A DNA stretch of 58,383 nt from Anaerolineae bacterium. GTDB taxonomy: Bacteria > Chloroflexota > Anaerolineae > Promineifilales > Promineifilaceae. Where the stretch lies: NCBI GenBank assembly GCA_028277515.1, contig JANQGC010000173.1, forward strand, positions 1 through 58,383. The letters run 5' to 3'. Below are positions 43,784 to 51,349 of the stretch, piece by piece; position 1 is the stretch's first letter; each line of letters starts with the position of its first letter. The position numbers and the translations under genes are program-made. Under the pieces are notes generated by a model. That model was not told the origin of the DNA, searched no databases, and saw nothing but the letters and a program-made list of their open reading frames with translations.

Positions 43784-45667
43784 ATGGCAGTACTCAATAG
43801 TAACCTTACGCGATTTCTCTTAATAGCAAGTCTTTTCCTGAGCGCTTGCACAAACCTGGGAACAACCGCGAATGAATTAATCGAAAACAGTGGTGTCCAG
43901 GATGTGGCCGACGCCAGTGAGAGCAGTGATGAAGTCTCCAATGAAGCTTCCGTGACAGAGGGTGAAGAGGAAGTTGTCCTGCAAGAGACCCCCACATTAA
44001 ATCCTGAAATTGAATCCACTTCAGAAGCCGCTCCAACCGAAGCAACTACTGAGGAAGAAGTTGAGCCAACAGCAACGGTTGAGCCGACTAAGGAACCGAC
44101 AGTAGAGCCGACCGAGGAGCCATCCCCCACTCCGGAACCTGAACCAACGGAGGCTCCTCCACCTGAACCGACACCTTTGCCGGTAAGCATCACCAGCAAT
44201 ACGGCCGATATGCTGTTAATCGAAGGTGGCGAATTCGAGATGGGTGCAGAAGCAACTCAACTCCTCGAAGAATGTAACGCCTTTCGTGACGGCTGTGAGG
44301 AAGGCTGGTTCTTAGCCTCCGAGCCAATTCACCTGGTTCAGGTTGATCCCTTTTACCTGGATGTTTATGAAATCACCAATGAAGCCTTCCTGGAATTCCT
44401 CAACGAACTGGACGACATCGAAAGCGGATGCGCTGGACAGCTTTGCTTCGACGCCGATGACAGCCAACTGGAAGTTGACGCGGATGGCCAATACACCGTT
44501 GATGAATCATTCTTTGAACATCCAATCACCGGTGTGACCTGGTATGGTGCTTCATCATTCTGCGAGTGGCGCGATGCACGTTTGGCGACAGAGGCGGAAT
44601 GGGAGTTAGCGGCCAGTTGGAACAGTGCAGAAGGGACAAAAAATATCTATCCCTGGGGTGATGAGTTTATTGGTACGAACCTCAACTATTGTGATATTAA
44701 CTGCGCAGAAACTCAGGCTGCCACTGATTTTGATGACGGATTCGCTCTTACCGCTCCGGTAGGAAGCTATGAAGAAGGGCGCAGTCCGGCCGGTGTCTAT
44801 GACATGGGCGGCAATGTCTGGGAATGGGTTAATGACTGGCTCGGCGATGATTATTACCGCGAATCACCAGAAGCCAACCCGCAAGGGCCGGAAGATGGTG
44901 ATGGCAAAGTCGTGCGTGGCGGTTCCTGGATCGACACGGGCAATTTCAGCGCGACCACGATTCGTTTCCCGGCCCCCCCTCAAGAATCCGGAGATACAAT
45001 CGGATTCCGTTGTGTCGTGGATGCAGTTCCGGCAGAAGAAGTGCTGGCACAAGCGCCTGAAGATGAATCCGGTGATGAAGCTACGGAAGAAATGGCCGAA
45101 GAAGCCTCGGAAGAAGTAACCGATGAAGCAGCCGATGAGGAAGCCTCGGAAGAAGTCGCTGAAGAAATGAGCGATGAAGAGACGGCCGAAGAAGAAACGG
45201 CTGAAGAAGTCACTGAAGAAATGATGGATGAAGCAGCCGAAGAAACGGCCGATGAGGAAACCTCTGAGGATGTCGCTGAAGAGGTGGCCGATGATGAAGC
45301 AGCCGAAGAAGTCACTGAAGAGATGGCCGATGAAGAATCTGAGGAAGCTGCTGAAGCGGATGCATCTGATGCACCGGTCTCCATCAACTGTGATTTACAA
45401 CCTGGCATTGACAAAGGCAGCACCTATATTGTCGGCGCCTGCGATTGGTTGGAGAAAATCGCCAATCGCTTGGGTGTTGCTTATCATGCGCTTCTGGCGG
45501 CCAATCCGCAAATTGACGATCCTAACCTGATCTATCCTGGACAGGTGTTGAACGTTCCCGGACGTGAAGGCCAATCCGGACCTCCGCCACCAGCCAATAG
45601 GCCACCCGGCCAACAAGGCCCTCCCTTCTCCGGAGCGCAACCGCCAGGTGGAGGGTTGGGTAACTAG
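43784..45667 (+). CDS. Lipoprotein: FGE-sulfatase domain, acidic repeat, LysM
   Basis: A 627-residue protein. It has a lipobox (LFLSAC), a Thr/Pro/Glu-rich linker, a formylglycine-generating-enzyme-like domain (about residues 140-420; MLLIEGGEFEMG, GVTWYGASSFCEWRDARLATEAEWE, VYDMGGNVWEWVNDW, GFRC), a ~105-residue segment of Glu/Ala/Asp-rich imperfect repeats (about 426-531), a LysM domain (about 541-590, YIVGACDWLEKIANRLGV) and a Pro/Gly-rich tail. The FGE fold in extracellular lipoproteins often serves as a scaffold rather than an enzyme. LysM probably binds a glycan such as peptidoglycan. AGGGAG precedes the ATG 43784. Confidence 0.85.
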   Translation: MAVLNSNLTRFLLIASLFLSACTNLGTTANELIENSGVQDVADASESSDEVSNEASVTEGEEEVVLQETPTLNPEIESTSEAAPTEATTEEEVEPTATVEPTKEPTVEPTEEPSPTPEPEPTEAPPPEPTPLPVSITSNTADMLLIEGGEFEMGAEATQLLEECNAFRDGCEEGWFLASEPIHLVQVDPFYLDVYEITNEAFLEFLNELDDIESGCAGQLCFDADDSQLEVDADGQYTVDESFFEHPITGVTWYGASSFCEWRDARLATEAEWELAASWNSAEGTKNIYPWGDEFIGTNLNYCDINCAETQAATDFDDGFALTAPVGSYEEGRSPAGVYDMGGNVWEWVNDWLGDDYYRESPEANPQGPEDGDGKVVRGGSWIDTGNFSATTIRFPAPPQESGDTIGFRCVVDAVPAEEVLAQAPEDESGDEATEEMAEEASEEVTDEAADEEASEEVAEEMSDEETAEEETAEEVTEEMMDEAAEETADEETSEDVAEEVADDEAAEEVTEEMADEESEEAAEADASDAPVSINCDLQPGIDKGSTYIVGACDWLEKIANRLGVAYHALLAANPQIDDPNLIYPGQVLNVPGREGQSGPPPPANRPPGQQGPPFSGAQPPGGGLGN

Positions 45668-45690
45668 ATAGATTCTTAACCTGACGAACG

Positions 45691-45723
45691 AAAAAAGCCC
45701 TGTGGATTTCACAGGGCTTTTTT
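45691..45723. terminator. Bidirectional Rho-independent terminator
   Basis: AAAAAAGCCCTGTG (45691-45704) and CACAGGGCTTTTTT (45710-45723) are perfect complements with a 5-base loop. It ends the FGE/LysM gene on the plus strand and equally well the small minus-strand unit from 45864. Confidence 0.92.
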
Positions 45724-45727
45724 CATA

Positions 45728-45771
45728 CACCGTAGCACTACATATTCTTAAGAGAAGGTAGTGCTACGGTG
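45728..45771. repeat. 14-bp hairpin inside the small minus-strand unit
   Basis: CACCGTAGCACTAC (45728-45741) and GTAGTGCTACGGTG (45758-45771) are perfect complements around 16 bases. It spans most of the 18-codon ORF and lies next to the terminator. Confidence 0.75.
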
Positions 45772-45794
45772 CGTTTGGAATAATAACTATCCAT
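45738..45794 (-). CDS. 18-residue small protein or leader-type peptide
   Basis: On the minus strand ATG (45794) begins MDSYYSKRTVALPSLKNM and stops at TAG (45738). AGGAGGTG (45808-45801) is a near-ideal Shine-Dalgarno ahead of it, and a consensus promoter lies at 45892-45864. The reading frame lies largely in a stable hairpin and a terminator follows, so the RNA would be about 165 bases. There is no downstream gene to attenuate, so it may encode a tiny protein, be a dual-function sRNA, or be a leader whose target is in trans. The peptide is not hydrophobic, so a type I toxin is unlikely. Confidence 0.5.
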   Translation of the reverse strand: MDSYYSKRTVALPSLKNM

Positions 45795-45863
45795 ATGCAC
45801 CACCTCCTCTTTTTATAGGATGGCGCTTGCAGCTTATGCTGCGTATCAAAAAATAATGCCCGC

Positions 45864-45892
45864 ATTATGGCATACAACTTTCTGAATGTCAA
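45864..45892 (-). promoter_or_regulatory. Consensus promoter of the small minus-strand unit
   Basis: On the minus strand TTGACA (45892-45887), exactly 17 bases and CATAAT (45869-45864). The start of transcription would be near 45857, giving a leader of about 63 bases that contains a small GCAGC/GCTGC hairpin. Confidence 0.65.
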
Positions 45893-45938
45893 ACAAGATT
45901 AACAAGTCCGGATGAAGCACATAACTGTCGGGGGTGAA

Positions 45939-46586
45939 CTATGAAACGTTGCTTTTAGGGGTGTAGACACAGAGTAGTTTACCTGAAGCAAGAGAGACGG
46001 TTGCAGAATCGGCCGTCATCTTATTGCTAATCCCGCGCGCTGCACCAAACTTCAGCACTTCATTTCTTAACGGCCACTGTAGCCCCTCAGTACGAATTAT
46101 TTTTACATCTCCACCCAGGGAAACAAGAGAAACCAGATCTCCCGCTTGACCCATAATTTCCGTTTCGGCCGTGATCAGCCATGCCCGTTCCTTTTCGGTC
46201 AATAATTCAATCCGCCGGCCGAGGAGGTCTGGATGTGCGAGCAGTTGAATATTGGCTAGAGTTTGGTCCAAACGGCCGCCGGTAGCAGCGATAATATAGA
46301 TTTTTTCCTGACTGTGCTCAATCGCATACAGTAAGGCCAATTCTAAATCTGTCTCATCTTTATCTTCCGAATACTCAACGAACGTTACCTGGGATTCCTG
46401 TAGCCAGGTCATAACCGGCCTTGAAAGAGAATCAAGATCGCCGATAATCAGATCCGGCGCATGCTTGAGACGCCACAAATGCTCTGATCCGCCATTCGCG
46501 GCGATAACAAATGAAGCATCCAGCAAAATTGGTCGAAGCCAGTCGCTTTTCTTTAAATCACCGTTGGCAAAAATTAATATAGTCAC
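45939..46586 (-). CDS. thiN: Thiamine pyrophosphokinase
   Basis: A 215-residue enzyme that converts thiamine to thiamine pyrophosphate using ATP. Family motifs are all present: IAANGGSEHL, LIIGDLDSL, EYSEDKDETDLELAL, ATGGRLDQTLANI. Normal length for a ThiN/TPK protein. It is divergent from ftsZ; no thiamine transport or synthesis genes are adjacent, and I saw no TPP riboswitch upstream. Confidence 0.9.
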   Translation of the reverse strand: MTILIFANGDLKKSDWLRPILLDASFVIAANGGSEHLWRLKHAPDLIIGDLDSLSRPVMTWLQESQVTFVEYSEDKDETDLELALLYAIEHSQEKIYIIAATGGRLDQTLANIQLLAHPDLLGRRIELLTEKERAWLITAETEIMGQAGDLVSLVSLGGDVKIIRTEGLQWPLRNEVLKFGAARGISNKMTADSATVSLASGKLLCVYTPKSNVS

Positions 46587-46601
46587 AAAATCAATTAAAG
46601 A

Positions 46602-46671
46602 CTTTACGTAATAACTTTACGTAATACTTGACATATTGTTATCTTTATTGTATGGTTACGTCATCTGACGT
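46602..46671 (+). promoter_or_regulatory. Regulated promoter upstream of ftsZ
   Basis: TTGACA (46628-46633), 17 bases and TATGGT (46651-46656). Immediately before the -35 lie two identical 12-base direct repeats CTTTACGTAATA (46602-46613, 46615-46626), each holding the palindrome TTACGTAA, and just after the -10 lies the inverted repeat ACGTCATCTGACGT (46658-46671). The layout suggests one or two transcription factors. The leader to ftsZ would be about 265 bases. The upstream repeats could also serve thiN on the other strand. Confidence 0.6.
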
Positions 46672-46837
46672 CGAATCGTCCCTAATTGTATTGTACTTAC
46701 ATTTGAATGAGAACAAATTGCTGGTTTTCCATCATTTGAGATACCCGTTCTACTCAATTTAACTGTGGTACCTATGAAAATTATTGATTTTACCAAATTG
46801 AATAGTTTGTTTTGTAAATAGTCTAAGGATGCTCTGG

Positions 46838-46883
46838 CCGGTCTCCCGACCGTGTCAGGGAAGGACTCCGGTCAGGAGACCGG
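46838..46883 (+). other. Imperfect long hairpin in the ftsZ leader
   Basis: CCGGTCTCC (46838-46846) pairs with GGAGACCGG (46875-46883), and GACC with GGTC further in, with one mismatch. It lies about 45 bases before the start codon and could be a leader structure or a dispersed repeat. Confidence 0.5.
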
Positions 46884-46927
46884 TCCCAGCGAGATTAAAA
46901 TCGGGATTTTTCTTTATAGAGGGGTAA

Positions 46928-48121
46928 ATGGACATGCAAAGAGCATCAACATTAGAAAGTATGGCAGTTATTCGTGTTGTTGGCGTTGGCGGAGGAGGCA
47001 GCAACGCTGTTAACCGCATGATCACCGAAGGCGTCAGCGGCGTTGATTTTGTTGTCGTCAATACGGATAACCAATCCCTATTGATGTCTGATGCGCCGGT
47101 AAGAGTGCGCATTGGTGACAAATTAACGCGTGGTTTAGGAGCTGGAGGAAACTCCGAAAGAGGTGAGAAAGCGGCATCAGAAACAATTGATGAAATATAT
47201 CAAATCCTGCAAGGCTCTGACATGGTTTTCATTACTGCGGGCATGGGTGGTGGTACCGGCACCGGAGCCGCACCAATCGTCGCCAAAGCTGCACGCGAGC
47301 AAGGGGCGCTGACCATTGGCGTTGTCACAAGACCTTTCTTGTTTGAAGGAAGCAAACGGGCAAATTCGGCCGAACAAGGGATTGAACGCCTGCGCGAGCA
47401 GGTGGACACTTTGATTGTCATTCCCAATGACCGCCTACTGGATTTAACCGACAATCGCATGTCATTAACCGAATCGTTCCGATTAGCTGATGATGTCCTG
47501 CGCCAGGGTATTCAGGGTATTACCGAACTGATAACCACCCCCGGCCTGATCAATTTGGATTTCGCTGATGTACGCTCCGTCATGTCTGAAGGAGGATCAG
47601 CGTTGATGGCCGTAGGTTATGGCTCCGGCGAAGAAAGATCACGGATGGCCGCGGAACAATCCATCAGCTCTCGGCTATTGGAAGTGACCATTGATGGCGC
47701 GCGCGGCATCCTGTTTAATATTACCGGTGGTCCTGGCATGACCTTATTTGAGGTCAACCAGGCAGCAGCCATGATTAGAGAAAAAGCCCATCCTGATGCC
47801 AATATGATCTTTGGGGCGGTTGTTGACGAAGACATGGGTGATGACATTCGGATTACGGTCATCGCCACTGGTTTTGAAGAAAATCACACGCGAAGACAAC
47901 TCATTCCTAATTATCGCAGAAACAAAGAACCGCGATCCTCGCAAATATTGATAAGTGAATCCAATGCCGAACTGGAACCGATTCTGGTTGACAAACCGGA
48001 TGGCAGCCCAAAACGCGAAGAGCCAATTGTGATCGAACCGGAAGAATTGGAAGCTGCAAAAGCGCAAGCTCGTTTTTCACCTAACAATCTCGATATACCA
48101 GCCTTCTTACGCAGACGTTAA
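46928..48121 (+). CDS. ftsZ: Cell division GTPase FtsZ
   Basis: A 397-residue tubulin homologue that forms the division ring. VVGVGGGGSNAVNRM, the GGGTGTGAAP signature, NTDNQSL, RGIQGITELI-type helices and the T7 loop GLINLDFADVRSVM are all intact, and the C-terminal tail LDIPAFLRRR matches the conserved peptide that binds FtsA/ZipA/SepF-type partners. GAGGGG lies only 3 bases before ATG 46928 but 9 bases before ATG 46934, so the second Met may be the true start. It is outside a dcw cluster. Confidence 0.96.
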   Translation: MDMQRASTLESMAVIRVVGVGGGGSNAVNRMITEGVSGVDFVVVNTDNQSLLMSDAPVRVRIGDKLTRGLGAGGNSERGEKAASETIDEIYQILQGSDMVFITAGMGGGTGTGAAPIVAKAAREQGALTIGVVTRPFLFEGSKRANSAEQGIERLREQVDTLIVIPNDRLLDLTDNRMSLTESFRLADDVLRQGIQGITELITTPGLINLDFADVRSVMSEGGSALMAVGYGSGEERSRMAAEQSISSRLLEVTIDGARGILFNITGGPGMTLFEVNQAAAMIREKAHPDANMIFGAVVDEDMGDDIRITVIATGFEENHTRRQLIPNYRRNKEPRSSQILISESNAELEPILVDKPDGSPKREEPIVIEPEELEAAKAQARFSPNNLDIPAFLRRR

Positions 48122-48175
48122 GTTTATTTGTTTGTTCTTGACCAAATAATTTGGTCGTTAACATCCCCTCTGTCA

Positions 48176-48214
48176 ACTCCCCCTGTATCGCAGGACAGGG
48201 GGAGTCTTATTTTA
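48176..48214 (+). terminator. Rho-independent terminator of ftsZ
   Basis: ACTCCCCCTGT (48176-48186) and ACAGGGGGAGT (48195-48205) form an 11-bp stem followed by CTTATTTT. A further palindrome, GACCAAA/TTTGGTC, lies at 48140-48156. Confidence 0.85.
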
Positions 48215-48217
48215 AAT

Positions 48218-49843
48218 CTAAGATGGGGGCGGCCAAATATCCAACAAGACGTTTCGACCTTGAATGTCAACCAGGGGGATCTGCGATCCCCCTACATTGG
48301 CATTTTGCAGTTCCCAGCTTTCATTTTGTGGCTGGCCGACGGCAGTCACAAAATTAGAATCGGAAAGCCACTGCCCTTGATCCACCAAAAAGTCAGGCGT
48401 TAGCAATATTTGTACCGGTGGCGCATTTAGTTTGCCAACGGTGAAAAAGCCATTTCCTGAATATAGGAAGCTATTATTGTCGGTGCTCCACCCATGAAAC
48501 TGAAGTACATCCCCGGTGGCATAAGTCTCCGGATTAATCCCCTTTCCGTCTGTAATGACAAGCTGTGTGGGATATAGTGCATCAGGGTCCGCTATTTGCT
48601 GCACATACGCCAGCCGGCGGCCGCCCGGTGACCAATTTAGCGGAGAAAACAGGTTGGCGCCCTGGACATTGCCTAACTGTACCGCCTTGTCCCGGGCGGG
48701 TATTTGCCACAAGACCGTTTGAGCATCGGGCAAAAATGGCTCTGCTGAGGGAACTCCAACATGAACATTGCCTTGAATCATTTGTAGCGCGGGATAATAA
48801 ATATACTCACTGGCCGTGTTAATTGGTTCAAACTCCAGGACGATTTCTCGTTGAGAGCCATCAACATTGACCCGGACAACACTATTGGCCCTGCTCAATA
48901 TAATTTGATCGTTTAATGTAACCAGGAAAGCACCGCCACCCTCACCCGCCGGCAAAAGTTCTTGCCGTTCGCCGTCGAGGGTCACAGACCATAAATCCTC
49001 CTGGCTGCCGTTGCCGGCTCCCACAAGGTTTGTAAATTGCGTGTTAAATAAAACCGTTTGGCCGTCAGGCAGCCAATCGATGCGATCGATGAGCACCCCG
49101 AAATTGGCAGCGTTCTGCTCAACACTAAGCGGCAGTTCTTCAGACACGGCCAGGCGTCGCTGATCTTGGCCATCAACATTGACCACGTATAAGGCGTTAG
49201 ATTCCAAACTACCGGCCGTGTAAGCGACACGGCTTCCGTCCGGCGAAAGAGCCAGGGCTTGAATCGCAACGGAATCGGCTAACAAGACAGGCTCATCCAA
49301 TGGCAGCGGTGGGCTTTGGGTCAGATCAATCTGTAAGGCATAGAGAAAACCATTATCGGCGTATACAATCACGCCCGTGCCTTCACCAATTTCCGGGGGG
49401 ACCGGTGTTGGTGTTGGCGGCGGCTCAACCGCAGTGACAGATTCCTCGCCTTGTAGTTCGGTATATTCTTCTCCTCCCGATACCCAGCATTGCTCTTCGT
49501 CGACATTATCGGGACATTCAATTAACCACCAGCCGCTCTCTTCGTGCCGGCCAACAACTGGCGCCTCATCATCCTGTAAGAGGAAACCGACACGATCATA
49601 CTGCACGCTCGGACCGCTACGTACATTGAGATCGACAAGCATGCGAACGGTTACATTTGATTGGCCTGCAACAGGTAAGGTTGCGGTTGGAGCCAAATCA
49701 CCGGATACCGTTGGTTCTAAGCTGTTATCAACTGTTGGGGGTGGTTCAATGAGCGGCTGCTGGTTGCCTGCAAAGGCATTACAAGCCAGTGACATGATGA
49801 TTAAGATAGCCAGGAAAAACCACAATACCCGGTGTCGTTCCAT
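48218..49843 (-). CDS. SH3b and PD40-propeller lipoprotein
   Basis: A 541-residue protein. It has a signal with lipobox MSLAC, a Pro/Thr linker, a bacterial SH3 domain (about residues 65-130; DLNVRSGPSVQYDRVGFL), a second Thr-Pro linker and a PD40-type propeller to the end (ALSPDGSRVAYTAG, WLPDGQTVLFNT, WSPGGRRLAYVQ). SH3b domains often bind cell-wall peptide or glycan. Met 49843 gives a standard lipoprotein signal; the frame to 49855 adds four residues. It is convergent with ftsZ and shares the terminator region. Confidence 0.8.
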   Translation of the reverse strand: MERHRVLWFFLAILIIMSLACNAFAGNQQPLIEPPPTVDNSLEPTVSGDLAPTATLPVAGQSNVTVRMLVDLNVRSGPSVQYDRVGFLLQDDEAPVVGRHEESGWWLIECPDNVDEEQCWVSGGEEYTELQGEESVTAVEPPPTPTPVPPEIGEGTGVIVYADNGFLYALQIDLTQSPPLPLDEPVLLADSVAIQALALSPDGSRVAYTAGSLESNALYVVNVDGQDQRRLAVSEELPLSVEQNAANFGVLIDRIDWLPDGQTVLFNTQFTNLVGAGNGSQEDLWSVTLDGERQELLPAGEGGGAFLVTLNDQIILSRANSVVRVNVDGSQREIVLEFEPINTASEYIYYPALQMIQGNVHVGVPSAEPFLPDAQTVLWQIPARDKAVQLGNVQGANLFSPLNWSPGGRRLAYVQQIADPDALYPTQLVITDGKGINPETYATGDVLQFHGWSTDNNSFLYSGNGFFTVGKLNAPPVQILLTPDFLVDQGQWLSDSNFVTAVGQPQNESWELQNANVGGSQIPLVDIQGRNVLLDIWPPPS

Positions 49844-49865
49844 TAAATAGATCATTGCCTCTTGT

Positions 49866-49893
49866 TTGAAATATCTGGATAATCCACAATAAT
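49866..49893 (+). promoter_or_regulatory. Possible promoter of the UbiD/AcnX operon
   Basis: TTGAAA (49866-49871), 16 bases and AATAAT (49888-49893) lie about 100 bases before the UbiD start. The -10 is weak, so this is tentative. Confidence 0.35.
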
Positions 49894-49992
49894 GATGTTT
49901 TGTCTTTCAGTTTAACCTATCGAACGCAGCCTGGCAGGTCGAATTCACCACACTTTCCCTTCGTCCTGCCATTGCTCTACAAAAGTGATTTT

Positions 49993-51315
49993 ATGAGTCT
50001 TCGCGAGTTTATTACTAAGAGTGAGGAACAGGGCGATCTGGTACAAATTAACCGCCCGGTCGATCTGAAATTTGAGTTAGCTAATGTTGCCCATGCGCTG
50101 GAGGGGCGGCCGGTATTGTTTAATCACATCCGGGATTATCCTCAATGGCGGGTTTTTTCCGGCCAGTGCGCGGACCGGCGATTCTTTAGCATGGATCTGG
50201 GCATTTCGGCCGAAAATCTGATGCATCACCTGGCTGAAGCAGTAGCCAATCCAACACTACCTCCCTTGACTGATGTCGCCATGTGTCAGGAAGTGATAAT
50301 TGAAAATGTCGATCTTTTTACCCTACCTATACCGCTGCATTTGCCCCAGGATGCCGGCCATTACATTGCCAGCAATGTGGTCATAACCAGGGACCCGGAG
50401 CTTGGCCGAAATATGTGCTATCATCGCCTGCTGCGCCTGGATAAAACCCATTTCGCGGCCCGCATCGTCGAAAATCGCGGTACGTTCAATGCCTATAACA
50501 AGGTTGATGGCGATTTACCCGTGGCCATCTGTATTGGCGTTTCTCAAGCCGTTCACCTGGCAGCCTCCATGTCTCCTCCCCCTGGTGTCGATGAATTGTC
50601 CGTTGCCCATGCCCTCGCTCCAACCCCGTTGGTTAAATGCTTAAGCAACGATTTAGAAGTGCCCGCCGATGCCGAAATCGTGCTTGAGGGCCGCATCACC
50701 AAGAATCGAGTGGCTGAGGGTCCGTTCATGGACCTGACAGAAACCATGGATATCACCCGCGAACAACCGGTGATTGAAATTGATTTAATCACGCACCGGC
50801 GGCAGCCCATTTTCCACGCTCTACTGCCCGGTGGCCTGGAACATAAATTATTGATGGGCATGCCGCGAGAGCCAACCATCTTTGCCGAAGTAAACAATGT
50901 GGCCAAATGTACCGGCGCGACGATTACGCCGGGGGGTGCTTCCTGGCTGCATGCCGTGGTACAAATCGACAAACAAGGGCCGGATGACGGCCGTCTGGCT
51001 ATCGAAGCCGCTTTTCGCGGGCATGGCTCCTTAAAGCATGTGTGGGTCGTTGACCAGGATGTGGATATTTACGATCCAGCCGAAGTCGAATGGGCTATGG
51101 CCACCCGGTTTCAAGCCGACAAAGATCTTTATATTTTCCGTAACCAACCCGGCAGTTCGCTTGACCCCTCAGGCTTACATATTCCTGGCAAAAAAGGTCG
51201 GACGGCAAAAATGGGTTTAGATTGCACCATTCCCTGGGGAGCCGACCCCCAAAAATTCTTGAAAGGTACTTACGGGAACATTCATTTAGAGGCATATGTT
51301 TCAGAATCCTCCTGA
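49993..51315 (+). CDS. UbiD-family decarboxylase (anhydromevalonate phosphate decarboxylase candidate)
   Basis: A 440-residue prenylated-FMN decarboxylase. MSLREFITKSEEQGDLVQINRPVDL is the family N-terminus, ENRGTFNAYNKVDGDLPVAICIGVSQAVHLAASM is the prFMN/metal region, and KNRVAEGPFMDLTE is also conserved. ATG 49993 is chosen because the upstream 31 residues do not resemble UbiD. In the archaeal mevalonate pathway a UbiD homologue decarboxylates trans-anhydromevalonate 5-phosphate to isopentenyl phosphate; the partner dehydratase (aconitase X) is in this operon, so that role is favoured over 4-hydroxybenzoate decarboxylation. UbiX, needed for prFMN, is not in the window. It leads a four-gene operon. 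Confidence 0.8.
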   Translation: MSLREFITKSEEQGDLVQINRPVDLKFELANVAHALEGRPVLFNHIRDYPQWRVFSGQCADRRFFSMDLGISAENLMHHLAEAVANPTLPPLTDVAMCQEVIIENVDLFTLPIPLHLPQDAGHYIASNVVITRDPELGRNMCYHRLLRLDKTHFAARIVENRGTFNAYNKVDGDLPVAICIGVSQAVHLAASMSPPPGVDELSVAHALAPTPLVKCLSNDLEVPADAEIVLEGRITKNRVAEGPFMDLTETMDITREQPVIEIDLITHRRQPIFHALLPGGLEHKLLMGMPREPTIFAEVNNVAKCTGATITPGGASWLHAVVQIDKQGPDDGRLAIEAAFRGHGSLKHVWVVDQDVDIYDPAEVEWAMATRFQADKDLYIFRNQPGSSLDPSGLHIPGKKGRTAKMGLDCTIPWGADPQKFLKGTYGNIHLEAYVSESS

Positions 51316-51349
51316 ACCGGCCGTTTGTATCCATCAATAAGGAGATTTT

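Noticed and set aside
45060..45375. Repeat array like a CRISPR or VNTR
   Set aside because: The repeats are imperfect Glu/Ala/Asp codon repeats within one protein and lack regular spacers.
46774..46821. 15-codon frame in the ftsZ leader
   Set aside because: No ribosome-binding site or other support for this tiny ATG-to-stop frame.
49993..51315. Ubiquinone-pathway 4-hydroxybenzoate decarboxylase
   Set aside because: No other quinone genes are nearby, and aconitase X in the same operon points to isoprenoid precursors instead.
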